DNA of 64,000 bases from an uncultured Pseudomonadota bacterium (lineage in GTDB: Bacteria > Myxococcota_A > UBA796 > SXON01), in the NCBI GenBank assembly GCA_903875225.1, contig CAIQVJ010000024.1, positions 56,225-120,224 of the forward strand. Direction: 5' to 3'. The notes under the pieces were generated by a model. The model searched no databases. It was not told the origin of the DNA and saw only the letters and a program-made list of their open reading frames with translations. The translations under genes and the position numbers were made by a program. Numbering within the stretch: the stretch's first letter is position 1; each line of letters opens with the position of its first letter. Below, piece after piece: positions 17,716 through 26,727 of this stretch.

Positions 17716-19281
17716 TTGACCCCACCTCGATGGCATCGCTGTACCTGGCTCGCAGCCGCGCTCCTGGCCGCCCCGGCCGCCCACGCTGGGGACACGTGGA
17801 CGAACATCCGCCCTGGCGTGGACTACCTGCACCGCACGACGTCCGGGCCGCAGGACATCTACGCGGCCCGCATCGACCTCACCGTGCCGAACGTGGGCAT
17901 CCACGCCTCGGCGGATGCCATGGGCACCGAGCGCCACGTCACCACCCCCACCTTCGCGAGCAGCGCGGACGTGCTGGTGGCGATCAACGGCGACTGGTCC
18001 GACGCCACGACCCCCGTCGGACTGGCGATCTCCGATGGCGCCCAGTGGCACGACCACATCCACGATGACTCGCTCGGCTCCACCTGGGGCTACTTCGCCT
18101 GCACCGCCACGAAGACCTGCACCATCGGCGTGGAGCAGGCGCTCGACGTGGCCTGGTGGTTCACCACCCCCACGGCACCTCCCTACCGCTACTTCCAGGC
18201 GATCGGCGCCAACGGCCTGCCCCTCATCACCGACGGCGTCCCCAACTCGGGCTGCTATGACAGCTCCCAGTACCCGCGCAGCGCGATCTGCCTCGAGGCC
18301 GACGGCACGACGCTCTGGCTCGTCGTGATCGATGGCCGCACGAGCAGCGCGGCGGGCATGACCTGCGACCAGACCCGGGACCTGCTCCTCGGGTTCGATT
18401 GCTGGTCGGCCGCGATGCTCGACGGCGGGGGTAGCTCCACGCTCGTGATCGAGGACGACGTCAAGAACAACCCCTCCGACGGCTCGCCCCGCACGGTGGC
18501 GAACCACCTCGGCATCGTCTACTCGGACGCGCTGGACCCCGCCTGCACGGTCGCCAGCGGGAAGTGGTGCGACGGGACCACCTTGAGCGTCTGCCAGGGT
18601 GGCCGGTTCATCGCCTCGGGCGACTGCGCGGCCTACGGCGCGACGTGCGAGGAGAACGGCGACAACGCCTACTGTGTCGACTACCGCTGCCCCGGGGGGA
18701 GCGGATCGGGGGCTGTCTGCCTCGACGCCACGCACCTGGCTGCGTGCAGTGACGGCACCTACGGCGAGGGCGACTGCGGTGCCTTCGGGCTCGTCTGCGG
18801 GACGGACGCCAGCGGCGCAGCGTGCATGGACAGCCGATGCGAGGGCGGACCCAACACCGCGTTCTGCACCGACAGCGGGCTGTACGCTGCCTGCACGGCA
18901 GGTGCGTACGCCGAGCAGGACTGCACCGCCTCGGGCATGGTCTGCTGGGAGGGCGCGGGGACCGCTGCGTGCATGGACCCCCGGTGCACCGCCGGGCCGG
19001 ACGCCCAGGTGTGCTCGGAGGCCGGGGTGCTCACCGGCTGCACCGGCGGCGTGTACGGCGAGCAGGACTGCGCCGCCGCAGGGCTCGCCTGCGACCCCGC
19101 TGCCGGTTGCGTGGACCCGGGCGCTGGGGATTCGGGGCAGAACGTCGCGCCGCCCGGCGACCGCACCGCGATCGACGAAGCCGGCGCCTGCGGCTGCGCG
19201 GCGTTGCCGGGTCCCGACGGCCTCCTGGCGCTTGTGGGGGTGGCGTTCATGGCCCGGCGGCGACGGCGACCGGGCGCCTGA
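17716..19281 (+). CDS. Phosphodiester glycosidase-like protein with Cys-rich repeats and a MYXO-CTERM-like tail
   Basis: The 521-residue protein starts at TTG (17716), supported by GGAGGAG five bases upstream. A signal peptide precedes a domain (residues about 30-270) of the phosphodiester glycosidase family related to the mammalian uncovering enzyme: ADVLVAINGDW, VIDGR and the signature MLDGGGSSTLV. Residues about 275-475 hold repeated Cys-rich modules of roughly 50 residues (G-x-x-CxD-x-x-L-x-x-C, YGEGDCGAFG, YAEQDCTASG). The C terminus has CGC, a hydrophobic stretch and RRRRR, the layout of the MYXO-CTERM sorting signal. It is thus probably displayed on the cell surface and acts on exopolysaccharide or glycolipid (inference). 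Confidence 0.82.
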   Translation: MTPPRWHRCTWLAAALLAAPAAHAGDTWTNIRPGVDYLHRTTSGPQDIYAARIDLTVPNVGIHASADAMGTERHVTTPTFASSADVLVAINGDWSDATTPVGLAISDGAQWHDHIHDDSLGSTWGYFACTATKTCTIGVEQALDVAWWFTTPTAPPYRYFQAIGANGLPLITDGVPNSGCYDSSQYPRSAICLEADGTTLWLVVIDGRTSSAAGMTCDQTRDLLLGFDCWSAAMLDGGGSSTLVIEDDVKNNPSDGSPRTVANHLGIVYSDALDPACTVASGKWCDGTTLSVCQGGRFIASGDCAAYGATCEENGDNAYCVDYRCPGGSGSGAVCLDATHLAACSDGTYGEGDCGAFGLVCGTDASGAACMDSRCEGGPNTAFCTDSGLYAACTAGAYAEQDCTASGMVCWEGAGTAACMDPRCTAGPDAQVCSEAGVLTGCTGGVYGEQDCAAAGLACDPAAGCVDPGAGDSGQNVAPPGDRTAIDEAGACGCAALPGPDGLLALVGVAFMARRRRRPGA

Positions 19282-19348
19282 CGGCGCGTCAGGGCGGAGC
19301 AGCGGCGGTCACGGGCCCGGGCGAGGTCACCCGGATCGGCCGGACGGC

Positions 19349-19364
19349 TGGCACGTTTCCTGCT
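19349..19364 (+). promoter_or_regulatory. sigma-54 promoter of a small lipoprotein gene
   Basis: TGGCACGTTTCCTGCT matches 11 of 12 fixed sigma-54 positions, with the full TGGCACG left half and GG-N10-GC spacing. The predicted start is near 19375, 25 bases before the ATG at 19400. Confidence 0.6.
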
Positions 19365-19399
19365 CGAAGCGGGGTAGACCCCAGGGTCTGGAGAAGTCC

Positions 19400-19828
19400 A
19401 TGTTCCTCGTGCTCCCCTTCCTCGTCGCGTGCTCAAGCCCCGCTCGCCTTTCCTCCGGGACCTTCGGGGCCACCGACGCCAGCACGCCGGAGGGCCCGGT
19501 GGCCCCCCCGGCGATCACGCTCGACCTGGATCTCGATGCCGGCACCGCAGCGTTTTCGGACGAGACCGGCGCCGAGGCCGCCAGCGCGAACATCACGATG
19601 TGGGACCGGCACGACTGGCCGTCGGGCTGCCCGACGAATTTCTCAGCGACGCCAGAGGAGACGGCCACGATGGAGATCGATTCGATCACCCTCGGTGAGC
19701 TCACGATCGACTCGCCGATCCTCGTCGCCTCCTGCCCCGACGGCGCCAGCGTGGCCCTGCGCGACGACGGGGAGTTCGGCGGAGGGGGCCCCTGCGTCGG
19801 GGCGATCGCCTGCATCGTCTTCGAATAG
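19400..19828 (+). CDS. Small lipoprotein of unknown function
   Basis: The 142-residue product begins MFLVLPFLVAC, a minimal lipoprotein leader (Cys11), with GGAGAAG just upstream of the ATG. The mature part is acidic and contains four cysteines spread as two pairs, and ends CVGAIACIVFE. No family recognised. It has its own sigma-54-type promoter, which sets it apart from the flanking surface-protein genes. Confidence 0.7.
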   Translation: MFLVLPFLVACSSPARLSSGTFGATDASTPEGPVAPPAITLDLDLDAGTAAFSDETGAEAASANITMWDRHDWPSGCPTNFSATPEETATMEIDSITLGELTIDSPILVASCPDGASVALRDDGEFGGGGPCVGAIACIVFE

Positions 19829-19924
19829 GCCGCGCGGCGTCGAATCCACAAGCGGGCGCTGGAAAGCCGACTTCAACAAGGCGGGGGCTTGCCGAAGCGG
19901 GGTGGCAGGGTGTACCATTTGTAA

Positions 19925-20527
19925 GTGCGCTCACCAAATGGCCGTCCACGCTGGCTCCTCCCCGGGATCCTGGCCATCATCGTGGTCCTGGTGCTCGCAT
20001 GGCGATGCCGACCGATCCCCACGCTCACGGAGGGGGCGCTGTCCGGGATGCGGGAGACGTTCAACGCCGGGAACGACGGACCGCGTGTCCTGGTCTTCCT
20101 CGTCTCCGGCTGCGCGACGTGCGAGATGGATGCAACTGCCCTGGAGTCCGTCCTGGGGCGGCTCCCCGGGCCGCTCGTCGTCATCGCGGTGTGGGAGCCG
20201 CTCAAGCCCACCGACGGGCCGCCCACCTCCCAGATGCTGAGCCACCTGCGTGATCGGCGGGTGACGCAGGTGTGGGACCCGGACCACCGGCTGTCGGACG
20301 AGATGGCGAAGGCGGAGGTCGCCTACCCGGGCTCGATCCCGCAGGACAGGCTGCGCACGGGGGAGCGGTCGGACGGCATCCTGTACCACGCGGTCGCGCT
20401 GTTCCCGCCGGGAGCGCCATGGGGGTCGACGCTGCCCGCGCCGAGCTACCTGGATGGCGGCCTCGAGCCCACCCTGGGCGAGGTGGAGCGACGACTCCAG
20501 GCGTACATGCTCCCGGCGGCACGGTAG
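19925..20527 (+). CDS. Membrane-anchored thioredoxin-fold protein
   Basis: The 200-residue protein has one N-terminal membrane helix (about residues 10-26) and then a region beginning VLVFLVSGCATCEMD, where CATC is a CxxC redox motif in the position expected for a thioredoxin-like fold. The remainder (LVVIAVWEP, QVWDPDHRLSD) fits the same fold with a long insert. It would sit outside the cytoplasmic membrane and could reduce or oxidise disulfides. The GTG start at 19925 lacks a clear ribosome binding site. It is followed closely by the beta-propeller lipoprotein gene. Confidence 0.7.
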   Translation: MRSPNGRPRWLLPGILAIIVVLVLAWRCRPIPTLTEGALSGMRETFNAGNDGPRVLVFLVSGCATCEMDATALESVLGRLPGPLVVIAVWEPLKPTDGPPTSQMLSHLRDRRVTQVWDPDHRLSDEMAKAEVAYPGSIPQDRLRTGERSDGILYHAVALFPPGAPWGSTLPAPSYLDGGLEPTLGEVERRLQAYMLPAAR

Positions 20528-20548
20528 AGCGTGTGATAGCCGCGCGAA

Positions 20549-22948
20549 ATGCGCCTGTTCGCCCTTCTCCTCCCCCTCTTCTCGGCCTGCAAACACGAGA
20601 CGACGCCGGGTCCGGACACCGGCCCCAGCCTGCCCCTCGCCTCCGACAGCCCGTGGCCCAAGTTCCGGGCAGACGCCGCTCAGGACGGCCGCGGCATGGC
20701 GACCGCTGCGGATGGAGAGGGACTGCCGTGGAGCTACGTGACCGGCGCGGGGATCTTCAGCTCCCCCGTCATCGCCGGCGATGGCACCATCTACATCGGG
20801 AGCGCCGACCACACCTTCTACGCGCTGAACGCAGACGGCTCGCTGCGCTGGTCGACACCGGTCGGCGAGATCATCGACTCCTCGGGCCTCCTGGACGCCG
20901 AAGGGCGCGTCGTGTTCCCGTGCGGAGACGGGCACGTGTACGCGCTGGACGCTGCAACCGGCGCGACGGATTGGACGTTCGCCGCGGAGGACCCGACGGT
21001 CACCGGGGCGTTCATCAACTGGTTCGAGGGCAACGTGGCCATGCTGCCCGACGGCACCATCGTCGCCGGCAACGACAATTTCCGCGTCTACGCGATGGAC
21101 GGCTCCACCGGCGCTGGCATCTGGAGCTTCGAGATGCCTGATCAGACGTGGTCTTCCGCCGCCGTCGACGTCGCCTCGGGCGCCTTGTACATCGGGAACA
21201 ACGACCTCCTCGGGCGCGGCAACACCTACTCCATCGACGGCGCGACGGGAGAGGAGACGTGGTCCTCCGCCGACAGTCTCGGTACGGTGGCCGCGAGTCC
21301 GGTGCTCGCCGACGGGCAAGTCGCGGTGGGCGGCTTCGACGGGTACCTCCGCGCGTTCGACGCGACGACCGGTCACGCCTCCTGGACATTCGGGGCGCTG
21401 GACCATCTCTACGCATCCCCCGCGCTCCTCTCCGACGGGACCATCGTGCAGGCCGGCGCCGACGGGACGCTGTACGCGCTCGACCCGGCAGATGGGTCGG
21501 TCCGGTGGGCCTACGACACCCTCGCCCCGCTGCGCTCCTCACCCGCCGTCGGGGCCGACGACGTCGTCTACTTCGGGGGCGGCGACGGCCGGTTGTACGC
21601 GGTGAACGCGGACGGGACCCTCCGCTGGTCGATGCTCCTGGCTGCCGGCGACCGCAACGACCTGAACAGCTCCCCGGCGCTCGGCGCCCACGCGCTCGTC
21701 ATCGGGTCCGAGAGCGGCGAGGTCTGGTCGGTGCCCTACGACTGGTGCCTCGACAACGCCGACGACGCGCGGTGCAGCACGGCCTCCGAGCCCTACCCGG
21801 AGGATGGCGCGTTCCTGTGGGTGACCTCGCGCTTCGGCAACGTTTCGCCCACCGCGCCCGGGTCGCTGGCACCCACGGAGCCCATCGCCCTCTCCCTGGT
21901 CGACCGGGCGGCCGGGGACAACCAGCTCGGGCTGATCGACACCGCCAGCGTGGAGGTGACCGTCGATCCCCCCGTGGACGTCGAGGTGGTGGTGAGCGCC
22001 GACCGTCGCTTCCTCACGGTCAGCCCGCCAGCGACCGGGTGGTCGGGCGCGGAGGTGCACATCCACGTCAGCGGCACGACCCTCGTGAACCCCGATCGGA
22101 CCGGCCTCCGGTTCGAGGGCGGCACGCCGGCGGGAGAGGCAGTCGCGGAGCTCGACTTCCAGGTCGATCGCACCGGCCCTGCAACCCTCCCCGGCGGCGC
22201 CCCCGGGGCGCGCTGGTTGCTCTCCCGGCTCGCGGCCCCGCTCCCCACGATCCTTCCGAGCTACAACCAGATCGGCTTCGACAACCTCGCCTATGTGCTC
22301 TCGGTGGTGACCATGCAGGGCAACGCCGGCGTCGGCTTCGTCACCGGGGCCCTGCCCGACGGCTCCTCCGACCCTACCTCCCAGGCGATGTTCCCCGTCA
22401 CCCTGACCTTCGCGGATGGCGCCCTCGACGTGCAGGCGAGCGGCGGCATGTCCCTGCAGGCGATGAACGTGACCCTGTCGTTCGATGCCTTCCGGGTGGA
22501 CGCCGGACTGGACTCGAACGGCGACGGGATCGGCGGCGCGGTGATGGAGGTGCGCGCCACCTGCGGGAACATCCCGCTGTACGGCCCCTACCTGCGCACG
22601 CTCGGCCTGTGCAATCCGGACACCGACGCGCTCGAGGTGTTCGGCGGCGCGGACCTCCACGCCAGGGGCCCGGCGCCCAGCGTGGACGTCGGGTCGGTGG
22701 TCTTCTCCCGGACCACCGACGGCGCCCGCGCGGCCTTCGCACCCGGCTTCGACACCACCGACCACCGCGTCGCGCTCGTCCTGGTGGACCCTGCGAGCGG
22801 CCTGCCGGTCTCCGCCGACTACGGCACCGGGACCACGGTCACCGGCGATGGTGCGGCGATGCAGGTGGATCTCGCGGCCAGCCTGCCCTCCAACGTCATC
22901 GCCTACCTGCTCGTCGACGGGTTCGTGGCGGCGGAGGGCGCGATCTAG
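20549..22948 (+). CDS. Beta-propeller (PQQ-like repeat) lipoprotein
   Basis: The 799-residue protein has a leader with lipobox FSAC (Cys14). Residues about 35-395 contain seven or eight blades of the PQQ-like type, each with phrases such as DGTIYIGSADHTFYALNADG, LYALDPADGSVRW and LYAVNADGTLRWS, as in BamB-like propellers. A beta-sandwich region with an Ig-like segment follows (about 420-540), then an unassigned C-terminal domain with a DSNGDG loop. It is probably a surface scaffold rather than a PQQ enzyme, since no dehydrogenase catalytic residues were noticed. Confidence 0.82.
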   Translation: MRLFALLLPLFSACKHETTPGPDTGPSLPLASDSPWPKFRADAAQDGRGMATAADGEGLPWSYVTGAGIFSSPVIAGDGTIYIGSADHTFYALNADGSLRWSTPVGEIIDSSGLLDAEGRVVFPCGDGHVYALDAATGATDWTFAAEDPTVTGAFINWFEGNVAMLPDGTIVAGNDNFRVYAMDGSTGAGIWSFEMPDQTWSSAAVDVASGALYIGNNDLLGRGNTYSIDGATGEETWSSADSLGTVAASPVLADGQVAVGGFDGYLRAFDATTGHASWTFGALDHLYASPALLSDGTIVQAGADGTLYALDPADGSVRWAYDTLAPLRSSPAVGADDVVYFGGGDGRLYAVNADGTLRWSMLLAAGDRNDLNSSPALGAHALVIGSESGEVWSVPYDWCLDNADDARCSTASEPYPEDGAFLWVTSRFGNVSPTAPGSLAPTEPIALSLVDRAAGDNQLGLIDTASVEVTVDPPVDVEVVVSADRRFLTVSPPATGWSGAEVHIHVSGTTLVNPDRTGLRFEGGTPAGEAVAELDFQVDRTGPATLPGGAPGARWLLSRLAAPLPTILPSYNQIGFDNLAYVLSVVTMQGNAGVGFVTGALPDGSSDPTSQAMFPVTLTFADGALDVQASGGMSLQAMNVTLSFDAFRVDAGLDSNGDGIGGAVMEVRATCGNIPLYGPYLRTLGLCNPDTDALEVFGGADLHARGPAPSVDVGSVVFSRTTDGARAAFAPGFDTTDHRVALVLVDPASGLPVSADYGTGTTVTGDGAAMQVDLAASLPSNVIAYLLVDGFVAAEGAI

Positions 22949-22966
22949 GCCGGCCCCACCCCTGCC

Positions 22967-23818
22967 TCACACCCGTCCGATCACCCACTCGGCGAGCTCG
23001 CAGTACTGCTTCGCAGCACGTGCGTGCGCGTCGAAGCCGTGGATGTCGACGCCCTCGATCTGGGCCTTCTGGATCGCGACGTCTGCGTTGATCTGGACAG
23101 GGGCCAGCAGCCCGCCCCAGTTCTCCACCAGCATGTCGGTGATGAGCGCGTTGGTAGCTGCGTTTCGCTGATCCACCCTCGTCAACACGAGCCCGAGCAC
23201 GTCGAGCCTCGGGTTCAGGGCCTTCCGGATCTGTTCGACCGCGCCGAGCAGGCCCTCCACGCCGGACACCGCCAGCATCGCCGGATTGCAGGGCACCAGC
23301 ACGGAGTCGGCCGCCACGAGGCCGTTCAGCGTGAGGTTCCCGAGGTTGGGCGGGCAATCCAGCAGGATGATGTCGTAGTGCGTGCGCGTGACGTCGATCA
23401 GGTCACGCAGCACCAGCTCCTTGCCGATCCGGGTCGAAAGCCGGTTCTCTGCCCGGGCCAGGTCCTGGCTGCCCGGCATCACGTCGAGCAGCGGGACCTT
23501 CGTCCCGACGGCGATCTCGCCGACCTCCATCATGGTCGGCTCCTCGAGCAGCTCAGCCAGCGATCCCGCCCCGGCGTTCACCATCCCCCGCATCGCCAGC
23601 TCCACGTGGGACTGTGCGTCCAGGTCGATGATGAGCACCTTCTTGTCGTAGTACCGAGCCAGCGCGGCCCCCAGGGAGACCGTGGTGGTGGTCTTGCCCA
23701 CGCCGCCCTTCTGCGCCGCCACGGCGATCACCCGGGCGTGCTTCTCGCCCGGCGCGAGGGACTTGGCCGGCTTCTTCGGGGCAAAGGCGATGGGGGCGGA
23801 GGCGAAGCCGAGGCGCAT
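22967..23818 (-). CDS. ParA/Soj-family ATPase, orphan
   Basis: The 283-residue protein is a ParA-type ATPase: deviant Walker A KGGVGKTTTT near residue 37, Walker A' IIDLDAQ, and Walker B ILLDCPP. A 30-residue Pro/Lys-rich N-terminal extension precedes it. There is no ParB gene or parS-like site beside it, so it may position a protein complex or cell structure rather than DNA. A TTGACA at 23863-23868 on the minus strand could be part of its promoter. Confidence 0.9.
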   Translation of the reverse strand: MRLGFASAPIAFAPKKPAKSLAPGEKHARVIAVAAQKGGVGKTTTTVSLGAALARYYDKKVLIIDLDAQSHVELAMRGMVNAGAGSLAELLEEPTMMEVGEIAVGTKVPLLDVMPGSQDLARAENRLSTRIGKELVLRDLIDVTRTHYDIILLDCPPNLGNLTLNGLVAADSVLVPCNPAMLAVSGVEGLLGAVEQIRKALNPRLDVLGLVLTRVDQRNAATNALITDMLVENWGGLLAPVQINADVAIQKAQIEGVDIHGFDAHARAAKQYCELAEWVIGRV

Positions 23819-23978
23819 GGCACGACCGTGAGTTCTTGTAGAGTCTCACGTTGGTGTTGGTTTGTCAAGAGTACACCCTGCGCGATCCGACCTGTTTTCC
23901 ATCTGTAAAGCTCCTGAATCTGGCCGGCCAGCGGCGCTCGCCGGCCCGGCCGTCGCCCCCCTTGCCGGGACCGGCGGG

Positions 23979-24689
23979 TCAGTCCCCCAACTCCAGGCCC
24001 CCGCCTTCGCACAGGAGCTTCGTGCCGGGGGGAGCGGATGCCAACACTGTCTCCAGCGGCCGCGTAGGTAGCCTGAGCATGCGCCGTACGGGCCCCGTCA
24101 GGTCGGCAACGACCACGGTCCGCGCGCCGAACACCCCGGAGAGCCGGCCGGTCGCCTCCTCGTCGTCGAAGTCGGTGCCCACCACGAGCACGTCGCAGCC
24201 CCCGAACATCCGGACGAGCCGGTCCAGCTCGCCAGCGGGGGTGAACCGGTGGAGCGCCTGCCCGAGCACGACCACCACCCGCCCGGCGCGCGTGATGGAC
24301 AGGGCCAGCGGCGGGGTGGCGGGACGGCGGAACAGGTGGCCGAGCCGCTCCACCGCGAGCCGGGGATCCCGAAGGGCAGAGGCTGTCTTCCGCATCGCCT
24401 CCCGGGGCGTCGCGTACGGGATGGGGTCGTAGGGGGCTGCGGTGATCACCCACCCGCCGAACCGGACTGGCGCGGCGCCCAGCGCGACCCCCTCGACACC
24501 CAGCCACTTCAGGACGACGGGCGCGGCGGCCAGCGCAGGCGGAGGGCCCGCCCGGACGCCCGACACCCGCTCGGTCTCGGTCCAGGTGACCACGGTCGGC
24601 GCGTCGGGAGCGGCCGGGGGATCGAGCAGCAGGCGGGCCGTGCCATCGCGAATCGCGAGCCCGGTGAACCCGAGGTGGGTGATGTTCAT
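23979..24689 (-). CDS. Divergent metallo-beta-lactamase-fold-like protein
   Basis: The roughly 236-residue protein begins MNITHLGFTGLAI and continues LLLDPP, the opening strands of UlaG-type metallo-beta-lactamase-fold proteins. The usual HxHxDH metal motif is absent, so it may be inactive or only share the fold. It lies downstream of the DUF59 and DUF2249 genes on the same strand and probably belongs to the operon driven by the sigma-54 promoter near 25960. A start at 24725 would add 12 residues. Confidence 0.6.
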   Translation of the reverse strand: MNITHLGFTGLAIRDGTARLLLDPPAAPDAPTVVTWTETERVSGVRAGPPPALAAAPVVLKWLGVEGVALGAAPVRFGGWVITAAPYDPIPYATPREAMRKTASALRDPRLAVERLGHLFRRPATPPLALSITRAGRVVVVLGQALHRFTPAGELDRLVRMFGGCDVLVVGTDFDDEEATGRLSGVFGARTVVVADLTGPVRRMLRLPTRPLETVLASAPPGTKLLCEGGGLELGD

Positions 24690-24769
24690 GGCCAGATGCT
24701 GCGGCGGGCATCGGTCATTGAACATCCGTCATGGGACCGACCCTCTGGTTCCCCGGGCCCCTCGACGCC

Positions 24770-25120
24770 CTACCGTGCAAGCGCGGCCTGCCCCTCGGGC
24801 GTGATGTCCGCCCGGGTCCACGGTGGATCGAACGTGACCTCCACCTCCGCGTCGCGGCCGATGGCGGCGAGCGCGTGCTCCACCTCGGTCACGATCGCCG
24901 GTCCCGCGGGGCAGCCCCGCGTGGACAGCGTCATCAGCACGTGCACCTTGTCGCCCTGGTCTTCGACCCGACGGACCAGGCCGAGCGCGACGATGTCGAT
25001 CCCAAGCTCCGGGTCCAGCACCGTGCGGAGCGCGTCGAGCAAGGGGCCCGGCTCCGGTGGGGGGTTGGCCTGTTCGGGCGGTCCGGCCATCCACTTGTTG
25101 AGTCGGTCGAAGATGCTCAT
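24770..25120 (-). CDS. DUF59/MIP18-family protein (SufT/PaaD-like)
   Basis: This 116-residue protein contains the MIP18/DUF59 core: LDPELGIDIVALGLVRRV, VLMTLSTRGCPAGPAI and VTFDPPWTRADITPEG. Proteins of this family help iron-sulfur cluster assembly or delivery. GAGG lies seven bases before the ATG. Between a DUF2249 protein and a metallo-beta-lactamase-like protein, it is part of a set often seen near nitrogen-oxide genes, which suggests cluster maintenance or repair under anaerobic or nitrosative conditions (inference). Confidence 0.88.
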   Translation of the reverse strand: MSIFDRLNKWMAGPPEQANPPPEPGPLLDALRTVLDPELGIDIVALGLVRRVEDQGDKVHVLMTLSTRGCPAGPAIVTEVEHALAAIGRDAEVEVTFDPPWTRADITPEGQAALAR

Positions 25121-25183
25121 CGGGGAGCCTCGGTGTCAGGGAGAGCGCCCTGACGGGGTGGGGGTGGGAACGAGCGGCACGGG

Positions 25184-25918
25184 TCACGCGACATGGATGA
25201 GCACCTGCACGTGGTCGTCGATCGTGGAGACGGTCCAGGCGAGCCCGCGCTCAGCCAACCGGGGGTACAGCAGCGCGGGCTCCCGGTGGTGTACCAGCGT
25301 GAGCGGAAGTTCACCCCGGTCGAGCGCCGCGAGCGTGAGTTCAAGCGGCCCAGGCGGCTCCAGCCCACGGACATCCAGCGTCCAGCCGCTCGGCGTGCGG
25401 CACAGGCGCTCGACATCGTCCGCCCCGCCGTGCGGCGTCACGTCGGGCGGGTGCCAGAACGACGCACGGCAGGTCTCCCGTTCCCAGGCCACGTGCGAGC
25501 GCCACCCCTTGCCCTCCATCAGACGACGCAATGGCGCGGGCTCGAACGGCGCGAGCACCGTGAGCACCTCGCCGGCGGGGAGGATCCTCAAGGCGTGCAT
25601 GATCCTCACGAAGGGCTCATCGCCGCGCTCGAGGTCCTGTCGCACGTCGAGCGGTTGTACAGGAGCGCGGGGGAGCCACGCCGGGACGGGCTCGTCCACA
25701 TGCGGCGCAGCAACCGGAAGCGCGGTCGGCGGGCCGGGCAGGTTCATCACCGCCAGGAGCTCCGCGGGTGCCACGCCCGCGACCTTCGCGGCGTCTGCGA
25801 TGCTGACCAGGCGGGGGAGGATGCGTCCGAGCACCGGATGGTCCAGGCGCCGGAACGCCGGGTGGAAGGCAGGGAGCAACTTCCGGAGCTCCGGCCGCAC
25901 CACGAAGGCGTCGGACAT
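25184..25918 (-). CDS. DUF1858-DUF2249 protein
   Basis: The 244-residue protein has an N-terminal DUF1858-like helical domain (residues about 5-62, VRPELRKLLPAFHPAF and VAPAELLAVMN), a DUF2249 domain (about 88-160, PLDVRQDLERGDEPF and LTVLAPFEPAPLRRLMEGKGW) and a second DUF2249-like copy (about 180-244). GGAG six bases before the ATG at 25918 decides among three possible starts. DUF2249 proteins recur near hemerythrin and denitrification genes but their biochemical role is unsettled. It leads a probable operon with the DUF59 gene and the metallo-beta-lactamase-like gene. Confidence 0.82.
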   Translation of the reverse strand: MSDAFVVRPELRKLLPAFHPAFRRLDHPVLGRILPRLVSIADAAKVAGVAPAELLAVMNLPGPPTALPVAAPHVDEPVPAWLPRAPVQPLDVRQDLERGDEPFVRIMHALRILPAGEVLTVLAPFEPAPLRRLMEGKGWRSHVAWERETCRASFWHPPDVTPHGGADDVERLCRTPSGWTLDVRGLEPPGPLELTLAALDRGELPLTLVHHREPALLYPRLAERGLAWTVSTIDDHVQVLIHVA

Positions 25919-25951
25919 GCGGGTCTCCAGCGTGAACATGATGGGGTACGT

Positions 25952-25967
25952 CGCAAGCCTCATGCCG
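25952..25967 (-). promoter_or_regulatory. sigma-54 promoter of the DUF2249 operon
   Basis: On the minus strand CGGCATGAGGCTTGCG matches 9 of 12 fixed sigma-54 positions with exact GG-N10-GC spacing; it shares CGGCATGA with the nosZ promoter. The predicted start is near 25941, 23 bases before the ATG. A dyad at 26019-26041 lies 78-100 bases upstream of that start. Confidence 0.5.
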
Positions 25968-26018
25968 TGCTTCCACGTATACTGTGGGACCTGGCCGACA
26001 TATCGGATCCACTCATGG

Positions 26019-26041
26019 AAATGATGCGACTACACCACTTC
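26019..26041. promoter_or_regulatory. Regulatory dyad, copy 1
   Basis: AAATGATGC-N3-TACACCACTTC. It is an imperfect inverted repeat with half-sites AAATGATG and AAGTGGTG (reverse of CACCACTT) spaced by six bases. An almost identical copy, differing only in the three central bases, lies upstream of nosZ at 27792-27814. It lies in the gap between the DUF2249 operon and the fasciclin gene, at enhancer distance from the former's sigma-54 promoter. Confidence 0.65.
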
Positions 26042-26102
26042 TGGTGGAGGGAGCGAACGGCTAGGGCAACAATGCGTTTACAGCGTTCACCCCCGAGGAA
26101 CC

Positions 26103-26678
26103 ATGACCCCTACATCCAAGCTCGCGCTCATCGCGCTCACCGCGCTCTTCGCCCTGACCGCATGCAGCACGGAGGCCCCGGCTCCCGCCCTCTCGCCGGT
26201 CGCGCCGAGCGCACCAGTGGCGGCAGCCCCGAAGCCGCCCGCGGCCCCGAAAACCGACGCCGAGAAGACCGTGCTCGACATCGCGCTTGGTTCTCCCGAC
26301 CACACCACGCTGGTGGCCGCCGTCAAGGCGACCGGCCTGGCCAGCGCGCTCGGCAGCCCGGGGGGCGTCTACACGGTCTTCGCGCCCACGAACGCAGCGT
26401 TCGACAAGCTGCCGGCCGGCACGCTCGACACGCTGTTGAAGCCTGAGAACAAGGCCCAGCTCAAGTCCATCGTCCAGCACCACGCTGCGGTGCCGATCAT
26501 GGACCTGAAGGACTTCAAGGACGGCCAGGTGGTCGGCATGTCGGACGGCACCTCGGTCACCATGCACGTGGTCGATGGCAAGGTGATGGTCGACAACGCC
26601 GCGATCCTCGGCACGGTCCGGGGGATGAACGGAGTCGTCTACGTCGTGGACACGGTGCTGCTCCCCCCGACGAAGTGA
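26103..26678 (+). CDS. Fasciclin-domain lipoprotein
   Basis: The 191-residue protein has a leader with lipobox LTAC (Cys21), a Pro/Ala linker to about residue 55 and a single fasciclin (FAS1) domain: VLDIALGSPDHTTLVAAVKA, YTVFAPTNAAFDKLPAGTL, and the closing MNGVVYVVDTVLLPP. FAS1 domains mediate adhesion or protein contacts. GAGGA lies four bases before the ATG. The gene shares its upstream region, including the 23-bp dyad, with the DUF2249 operon. Confidence 0.9.
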   Translation: MTPTSKLALIALTALFALTACSTEAPAPALSPVAPSAPVAAAPKPPAAPKTDAEKTVLDIALGSPDHTTLVAAVKATGLASALGSPGGVYTVFAPTNAAFDKLPAGTLDTLLKPENKAQLKSIVQHHAAVPIMDLKDFKDGQVVGMSDGTSVTMHVVDGKVMVDNAAILGTVRGMNGVVYVVDTVLLPPTK

Positions 26679-26727
26679 TCCCCGGCCCGGGCCGCCCGCG
26701 TGGCGGGGCCGGGGCCTCGACCTTTCC

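Noticed and set aside
15919..18735. Minus-strand open frame of 938 codons
   Set aside because: It lies opposite two well-supported plus-strand genes (16000-17679 and 17716-19281) and has no recognisable domain or leader.
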